Source of the DNA: an uncultured Gemmatimonadota bacterium
GTDB lineage: Bacteria > Gemmatimonadota > Gemmatimonadetes > Gemmatimonadales > Gemmatimonadaceae
Assembly (NCBI GenBank): GCA_902826615.1
Contig: CADEFN010000006.1
Location: 62,001 to 126,000 of the forward strand
DNA length: 64,000 nt
Reading direction: 5' to 3'
The notes beneath the pieces were generated by a model, which was given only the letters and a program-made list of their open reading frames with translations, searched no databases and had not been told where the DNA came from. Shown piece by piece: positions 57,907 through 64,000 of this stretch; the first letter of the stretch is position 1; each line of letters begins with the position of its first letter. The position numbers and the translations under genes are program-made.

Positions 57907-58322
57907 ATGACCATCTCCACAGCAGCACTTCCCGTTTCGCGCGAAGAGGCCAGCGTCTTCCAGCTCATCGCGCGCATTCCCGCCTACCTCAAGCTTCTCT
58001 TTGGGATGCTGCGGGACCGACGCGTCTCGGGTGTTGACCGCGCCCTGGTCATCGCCTCGTTGATCTACGTCGTCTCGCCCCTGGATTTCCTCCCCGACGT
58101 GATTCCGGTACTCGGTCAGATCGACGACCTCTTCCTCATCACGTTTACCCTCGGGCGCCTCTTCGAACGGGCGAGCCGTGACGTGGTCCTCTCTCACTGG
58201 GGCGGCGCACCCGAAGAGCTCGACCCCTCGGTGCTACGCAAGCTCCTCTACTTCGCCTCGCTGTTTGCGCCGCCCGGCCGACGTGGGCGCCTCCGACGGC
58301 TCGCACGTGGTGCCGTCGGAAC

Positions 58323-58326
<4 letters not shown>
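57907..58326 (+). CDS. DUF1232 (YkvA-like) membrane-associated protein
   Basis: The 139-residue protein contains the DUF1232 core ALVIASLIYVVSPLDFLPDVIP followed by GQIDDLFLITFTLGRLF, the signature of this small family with two hydrophobic helices. Members are often found beside stress or transport genes, and their role is not known. It lies 61 bases after the hypothetical gene and 30 bases before guaB. Confidence 0.9.
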
Positions 58327-59901
<1,575 letters not shown>

Positions 59902-59924
59902 CAGAACTGTAAGGCTGGCATGAC

Positions 59925-59956
59925 GGGCCGCCCGTATCACGGGGCGGCCCTTCTTT
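59925..59956 (+). terminator. Intrinsic terminator after guaB
   Basis: GGGCCGCCC (59925-59933) pairs with GGGCGGCCC (59942-59950), followed by TTCTTT. It lies 24 bases after the guaB stop codon. Confidence 0.8.
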
Positions 59957-60067
59957 CGGATTGTGCTTGACACCCCCGTCACCGACGGCCCTCTTTCCCG
60001 CGCCGCTGACGCATCGAGTTCGCGCGGTGTTCATCGCAGATCATTCTGACACTCATCGGAGACCCGC

Positions 60068-61543
60068 ATGGGACTGTGGTCAAAAAAGAACATCGACGTG
60101 CTGATGAAGGAGGCCGACGGGAGTGGGGAAGGGGGTGTGACGCTGGTACGCTCGCTCGGCGCATTGAACCTCACCTTGCTGGGGATCGGTGCCATCATCG
60201 GGGCCGGCATCTTTGTGCTCACCGGCACGGCAGCGGCGCAGTATGCCGGACCGGGCATCGTGCTCTCCTTCGTCCTCGCGGGCCTCGGCTGTCTCTTCGC
60301 CGGTTTGTGCTACGCCGAGTTTGCCTCGATGATTCCGATCGCGGGGAGCGCCTATACGTATGGCTATGCCACGTTAGGCGAACTGGTGGCGTGGATCATC
60401 GGCTGGGATCTCATCCTCGAGTATCTCTTTGCGGCCTCCACGGTGTCGGTCGGCTGGGCGGCCAACGTGGTGGCCTTCTTCAAGGACACACTCGGCGTCG
60501 AGTTTCCGGCTGCACTCACCAACGCCCCGCTGCAGGCGGACAAGGTCACTGGTGCCATCAGCACCACCGGGGCAATCATCAATCTGCCCGCCATGCTCCT
60601 GGTGGGTGCGCTGACCACGATGCTCGTGCTCGGTATCCAGGAGTCGGCACGACTCAACAACGTGATCGTCTTCGTGAAGGTCGCGATCGTCTTCCTGGTG
60701 ATCGGCTTCGGATTCATGTACGTCACGCCCTCCAACTGGGAACCCTTCATCCCGCCCAACACGGGCACCTTCGGCGAGTTTGGCTACTCGGGTATCGTGC
60801 GTGCGGCCGGCGTGATCTTCTTCGCCTACATCGGCTTTGACGCCGTCTCCACCGCGGCCCAGGAAGCGAAGAACCCGCAGCGCGACCTGCCCATCGGGAT
60901 CCTCGCGTCGCTGGCGGTCTGCACGGTGCTCTACATCCTCATGGCACTCGTCATGACCGGGATGGTGAACTACAAGGACCTCAACGTGGCCAACCCGGTC
61001 TACGTCGCGCTGGCGGCGGCAGGGCCTGGTTTGGCATGGCTGAAGGTTCTGGTGGCGATCGGCACGATTGCCGGCCTCGCGTCCGTGGTGCTGGTAATGC
61101 TGCTCGCGCAGCCTCGCATCTTCCTGGCCATGTCGCGCGATGGACTCCTCCCTCCGCTCTTCGGCAAGGTCCATCCCCGCTTCAAGACGCCCTGGGTCGG
61201 CACGATCATCACGGGCACTGTCGCAGCGGTTGTCGCCGGGCTCTTCCCGATCGACATCCTTGGCGAACTCGTCTCCATCGGGACGTTGCTTGCCTTCGTG
61301 ATCGTCAGCACCGGAGTGCTTGTGCTTCGGTACCGTTCGCCCAATCTGCACCGGCCCTTCCGTACGCCCCTGGTGCCCCTTGTCCCCATTCTGGCCGTGC
61401 TCATCTGCGGCTACATGATGTCGGGGCTGCCTCTCGGCACCTGGATCCGGCTGCTCATCTGGCTGGCCCTTGGTCTCGCGGTCTATTTCCTCTACGGGAA
61501 GGAACACTCCAAGATCGGTCGCGCCGAGGCCGCTCGACGCTGA
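60068..61543 (+). CDS. APC-superfamily amino acid permease (cationic amino acid transporter type)
   Basis: The 491-residue protein from ATG 60068 (GGAG seven bases ahead) has about twelve to fourteen membrane helices. The substrate-binding turn GIGAIIGAGIFVLTG in helix 1 and AYIGFDAVSTAAQEAKNPQRDLPIGI in helix 6 are the family signatures. The CAT-like MIPIAGSAYTYGYATLGE block is also present. It probably imports an amino acid using an ion gradient. This fits the many peptidases in the window, though the substrate is not certain. A terminator-like hairpin follows. Confidence 0.93.
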   Translation: MGLWSKKNIDVLMKEADGSGEGGVTLVRSLGALNLTLLGIGAIIGAGIFVLTGTAAAQYAGPGIVLSFVLAGLGCLFAGLCYAEFASMIPIAGSAYTYGYATLGELVAWIIGWDLILEYLFAASTVSVGWAANVVAFFKDTLGVEFPAALTNAPLQADKVTGAISTTGAIINLPAMLLVGALTTMLVLGIQESARLNNVIVFVKVAIVFLVIGFGFMYVTPSNWEPFIPPNTGTFGEFGYSGIVRAAGVIFFAYIGFDAVSTAAQEAKNPQRDLPIGILASLAVCTVLYILMALVMTGMVNYKDLNVANPVYVALAAAGPGLAWLKVLVAIGTIAGLASVVLVMLLAQPRIFLAMSRDGLLPPLFGKVHPRFKTPWVGTIITGTVAAVVAGLFPIDILGELVSIGTLLAFVIVSTGVLVLRYRSPNLHRPFRTPLVPLVPILAVLICGYMMSGLPLGTWIRLLIWLALGLAVYFLYGKEHSKIGRAEAARR

Positions 61544-61569
61544 CGGCTCTGGATGGGTTATGTTTCCCG

Positions 61570-61602
61570 GCGGCGCCTCATGTGGGGGCGCCGCTTCGCT
61601 TT
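61570..61602 (+). terminator. Probable terminator after the permease gene
   Basis: GCGGCGCC (61570-61577) pairs with GGCGCCGC (61587-61594), followed by TTCGCTTT. The hairpin overlaps a possible GTG start of the next gene at 61582, which makes that start less sure. Confidence 0.6.
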
Positions 61603-62649
61603 CCCCACTTGCCGACTCCCGACTTACTCGCCGTACCCGAAGACCGCCGTCGCGCGGCCCTGGCCATCGCCGATGTGCTGCGTGGCCGCCGGGTTATTGG
61701 CATCACCACGCACATCAACGCCGACGGCGATGCCTGCGGGTCGGTGGCGGCCATGAGTCAGCTCCTGAGCCAGATGGGGCACGCGCCGCGCGTGGTCAAT
61801 CCCACTCCGTGGCCATCGATCTTCGATTTCCTTCTCGAAGCCAGCATTCAAGACCACACTCGGCACGGTGCTCGCGCGCTCAAGGAACTCGACGCCCTCG
61901 TCGTGCTCGATGTGTCGGACATCTCCAGGTTGGGGCAGCTCACCGAGGCGACCCGCAAACTCGCGGTGCCGCGTATTGTCATCGATCACCATGTGCCCAC
62001 CGATGAACCGGCGGGCGAGCTGCTCATGGACGATCCCCGAGCCTGCGCAACCGGTGAGCTGGTGTGGGACTTTGCCATGACGCTGGGGCTGGAGATCACG
62101 ACGCCGATTGCCGAGGCGTTGTATACCGCGATCCTTACGGACACCGGCGGCTTCCGGTACGCCAACACCACGCCGCGCTGTCATGCGATTGCCGCTCACC
62201 TGCTCTCGGCTGGTGTAGATCCCGAGACGATGTTTCGGCGTATTTATGCCTCGGTATCGCCCAATCGGCTTTTCCTGCTTCGCGACGCGCTGCACTCCAT
62301 TGGGCATGATGCCGAACACGGGATTTCCTGGATATCCGTGACCGCCGATGCCCTCGACCGGTATGACGTGTCTCCCGAAGATCTCGATGGCATCGTCGAG
62401 CACCCGCGATCGATTATCGGCACCCGCCTCGCCCTCTTCTTTCGCGATTTGGGCTATGGCAAGGTGAAGGTCTCGTTTCGCAGCACCGGCACCGTCGATG
62501 TGAACCGCTTCGCGCGGGAGTTCGGTGGTGGCGGCCACGCCAAGGCGTCGGGGGCACTCATCACCGGGGGACTCGACGACGTGCGCGATCGGGTGATTGC
62601 CGCGGCGCGTGAGTACGTCGGTGTCCTCGCGCCCGCCGGTCAGGGCTGA
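61582..62649 (+). CDS. DHH-family phosphoesterase (NrnA-like oligoribonuclease/pAp phosphatase)
   Basis: The 355-residue protein, if started at GTG 61582, has the DHH motifs HINADGDACGS (first Asp pair), VVLDVSD, VIDHHVPTD (the DHH triad) and DTGGFRYANT. The DHHA1 domain ends in FGGGGHAKASGA. NrnA-type enzymes hydrolyse very short RNA and 3'-phosphoadenosine 5'-phosphate. Bacteria lacking Orn use them to finish RNA decay. TTG 61609 is an alternative start that would avoid the terminator hairpin. Which is used cannot be settled from sequence, and neither has a good ribosome site. Confidence 0.92.
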   Translation: MGAPLRFPHLPTPDLLAVPEDRRRAALAIADVLRGRRVIGITTHINADGDACGSVAAMSQLLSQMGHAPRVVNPTPWPSIFDFLLEASIQDHTRHGARALKELDALVVLDVSDISRLGQLTEATRKLAVPRIVIDHHVPTDEPAGELLMDDPRACATGELVWDFAMTLGLEITTPIAEALYTAILTDTGGFRYANTTPRCHAIAAHLLSAGVDPETMFRRIYASVSPNRLFLLRDALHSIGHDAEHGISWISVTADALDRYDVSPEDLDGIVEHPRSIIGTRLALFFRDLGYGKVKVSFRSTGTVDVNRFAREFGGGGHAKASGALITGGLDDVRDRVIAAAREYVGVLAPAGQG

Positions 62650-62716
62650 TTTCACCAACCGCGGTACGGCCGATCACTCCAGCGGTCCCGCTTGTTCCTC
62701 AAGCATTTTTCTCTCC

Positions 62717-63826
62717 GTGAGCTCTACACTCCAGCAACGAATTGAAGAGGCACTGACCATGGTGCGCAGTCCGCGCTCCGAAGGCAGTGTGCTCGATGAC
62801 GACATGGTCCGCGACATTGGTGTCACGGTCGAAGGACGTGTGCGACTGACCGTGTTGCTGAAAGCTGGTGACAACGCCGAGGTGGTGCGGGATGTTCGTC
62901 AGGCGCTGGAACGCATCAGTGGGGTCACGGACGTCAAAGTAGACGTGAAGGACCCCGCGCAATTCGAGAAGCCGGCCGCGGTCAAGATGCCGGCGCGTTC
63001 GCTCCCCGTGATGGACGATCGTCCGGCGGCCACCCCCAAGGGCGCCGTGCCACCCCCGGTGGCGTATCCGCATCTCGGGCATGTCATCGCGGTCTCCTCC
63101 GGCAAGGGTGGTGTAGGCAAGTCCACCATGTCGGTGAACCTCGCGGTGGCCCTGGCGCAGCGCGGGTTGCGGGTGGGTCTGATGGACGCCGACATCTACG
63201 GGCCCAACATTCCCCTGATGATGGGGGTCAACGCCCCGCCTCCGGTGCGCAACGAGAAGATCATCCCGCTCGAGGCGCATGGCGTGAAGATCATATCGTT
63301 AGGCTTCCTGATCGAACGCGACCAGCCGGCCATCTGGCGTGGCCCCATCGTCATGAAAATCGTCACGCAGTTTCTGCGCGACGTGAATTGGGGCGAGCTC
63401 GATGTCTTCCTCGTCGACATGCCCCCGGGGACCGGCGATGCGCAGCTCTCCCTGGTGCAGGCCACGCACGTGCGCGGCGCCATCATTGTCACCACGCCGC
63501 AGCAGGTGTCTACCGGCGATGCGTTGCGCGGCGCCATGATGTTCCAGCGCACGAACGTCCCGGTGCTGGGCATCGTCGAAAACATGAGCTGGTTCGAGTG
63601 CCCGCATTGCGGCAAACCCACGGCACTCTTTGGCAGCGGTGGCGGCAAACGGCTCGCCGATGAGCTGCAGCTCGATCTCCTCGGTCAGGTGCCGCTGTAT
63701 CCGCGCGTCATGGAAGGGGGAGACACCGGGCGCCCGATTGTGGTCTCCGATCCCACATCGCCGGCCGCGAAGGCCATTACCGCCATCGCTGATCGCATTC
63801 ACGCTGTCCTCGGTCCGGCCCGTTAG
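62717..63826 (+). CDS. apbC: Mrp/ApbC-type iron-sulfur cluster carrier ATPase
   Basis: The 369-residue protein from GTG 62717 joins an N-terminal MIP18/DUF59 domain (about 5-80, RIEEALTMVRSPRSEG) to a ParA-like ATPase with SSGKGGVGKST (deviant Walker A), MDADIYGPN and VDMPPGTGDAQ. The cluster-binding C-x-x-C is CPHCG in ENMSWFECPHCGK. It carries and hands over 4Fe-4S clusters, useful for the Fe-S oxidoreductase in this window. It ends with CGT TAG AC, one base off the recurrent word. The last gene follows after nine bases. Confidence 0.95.
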   Translation: MSSTLQQRIEEALTMVRSPRSEGSVLDDDMVRDIGVTVEGRVRLTVLLKAGDNAEVVRDVRQALERISGVTDVKVDVKDPAQFEKPAAVKMPARSLPVMDDRPAATPKGAVPPPVAYPHLGHVIAVSSGKGGVGKSTMSVNLAVALAQRGLRVGLMDADIYGPNIPLMMGVNAPPPVRNEKIIPLEAHGVKIISLGFLIERDQPAIWRGPIVMKIVTQFLRDVNWGELDVFLVDMPPGTGDAQLSLVQATHVRGAIIVTTPQQVSTGDALRGAMMFQRTNVPVLGIVENMSWFECPHCGKPTALFGSGGGKRLADELQLDLLGQVPLYPRVMEGGDTGRPIVVSDPTSPAAKAITAIADRIHAVLGPAR

Positions 63827-63835
63827 ACGTCGCGC

Positions 63836-64000
63836 ATGCGGCCGCTCATCACCCTCCTGACCGATTTCGGTACCGCCGACGGATACGTCGCCGAGATGAA
63901 GGGGGTGCTTTACTCGCTGGTGCCCGACGCGACCGTCGTGGATCTCTCGCACGACATCCCCGCGCATGACGTTGAGCTCGCACGCCTGACCGTGGCGCGC
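63836..64000 (+). CDS. SAM hydroxide adenosyltransferase family (DUF62), cut by window end
   Basis: The 55 visible residues begin MRPLITLLTDFGTADGYV and continue AEMKGVLYSLVPDATVVDLSH, the N-terminal signature of the S-adenosyl-L-methionine hydroxide adenosyltransferase family (related to fluorinase and chlorinase). Asp of TDFG and the following DGYV contact SAM in the family. The bacterial enzyme splits SAM to adenosine and methionine. The rest is beyond the window. Confidence 0.88.
   Translation, partial: MRPLITLLTDFGTADGYVAEMKGVLYSLVPDATVVDLSHDIPAHDVELARLTVAR

Noticed and set aside
60374-61507. 377-residue minus-strand open frame, very rich in His, Arg, Asp and Glu
   Set aside because: It is opposite the amino acid permease. 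Its composition is the reverse complement of membrane codons and no fold is recognisable.

Overview
The window is about 64 kb of dense, GC-rich chromosome with 53 complete or nearly complete genes and two genes cut by the window ends. There are no rRNA or tRNA genes and no transposase, phage or CRISPR array that I can see. The content points to a Gram-negative, heterotrophic member of the Gemmatimonadota or a close relative. The evidence is a Bacteroidota-style TonB receptor plus DUF4249 lipoprotein pair, a MacB/ADOP-type permease, a large PknB-like kinase with a long repeat-rich sensor half, many exported peptidases and amidohydrolases, and several lipoproteins. This assignment is an inference from gene content, not from a marker gene comparison. 

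Layout. 1-7.6 kb: a minus-strand run of two glycosyltransferases, an SDR dehydrogenase, a TonB-dependent receptor, a DUF4249 lipoprotein and a secreted protein. 8-13.8 kb: a permease, an exported M24-fold protein, an SMP-30-like protein and a RHH/PIN toxin-antitoxin pair. 13.8-20 kb: a serine hydrolase, an LVIVD-repeat protein and a hybrid histidine kinase. 20-21.8 kb: etfBA behind a palindromic CRP/FNR-like operator. 21.8-28.7 kb: a minus-strand series of apaG, Ser/Thr kinase, a proline-rich RGD-repeat protein, a caspase-like protease and an M28 peptidase. 28.9-41.7 kb: S9 peptidase, amidohydrolase, lipoprotein, YjdF-like membrane protein, M1 peptidase, ABC exporter, PLP decarboxylase, a membrane Fe-S oxidoreductase of the HdrD type and a small lipoprotein. 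41.8-47.1 kb: amidohydrolase, multicopper oxidase, rhodanese and DUF1028 protein. 47.2-55.2 kb: a tightly packed minus-strand operon mixing molybdenum cofactor genes (moeA, mobA, mobB, fdhD) with queD, a dacB-like carboxypeptidase and gpmI. 55.5-64 kb: a plus-strand run of two M15-type peptidases, small proteins, guaB, an amino acid permease, a DHH phosphoesterase, an Mrp/ApbC ATPase and the start of a SAM hydroxide adenosyltransferase-type gene. 

How parts may work together. EtfAB would deliver electrons from acyl-CoA or other dehydrogenases to the HdrD-like membrane protein 18 kb away and so to quinone. The mob/moe/fdhD genes mature a molybdenum enzyme that is not in this window. Exported peptidases and the TonB receptor fit a life on peptides. 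The kinase/RGD-repeat/caspase cluster looks like one signalling-to-proteolysis module. 

The most striking non-gene signal is a short DNA word, CGTTAGG(C/T), found by eye at 41 places (with the first base relaxed) across the whole window. It lies in both orientations and in several reading frames, including at five stop codons. It accounts for nearly all TTA leucine codons I could find.
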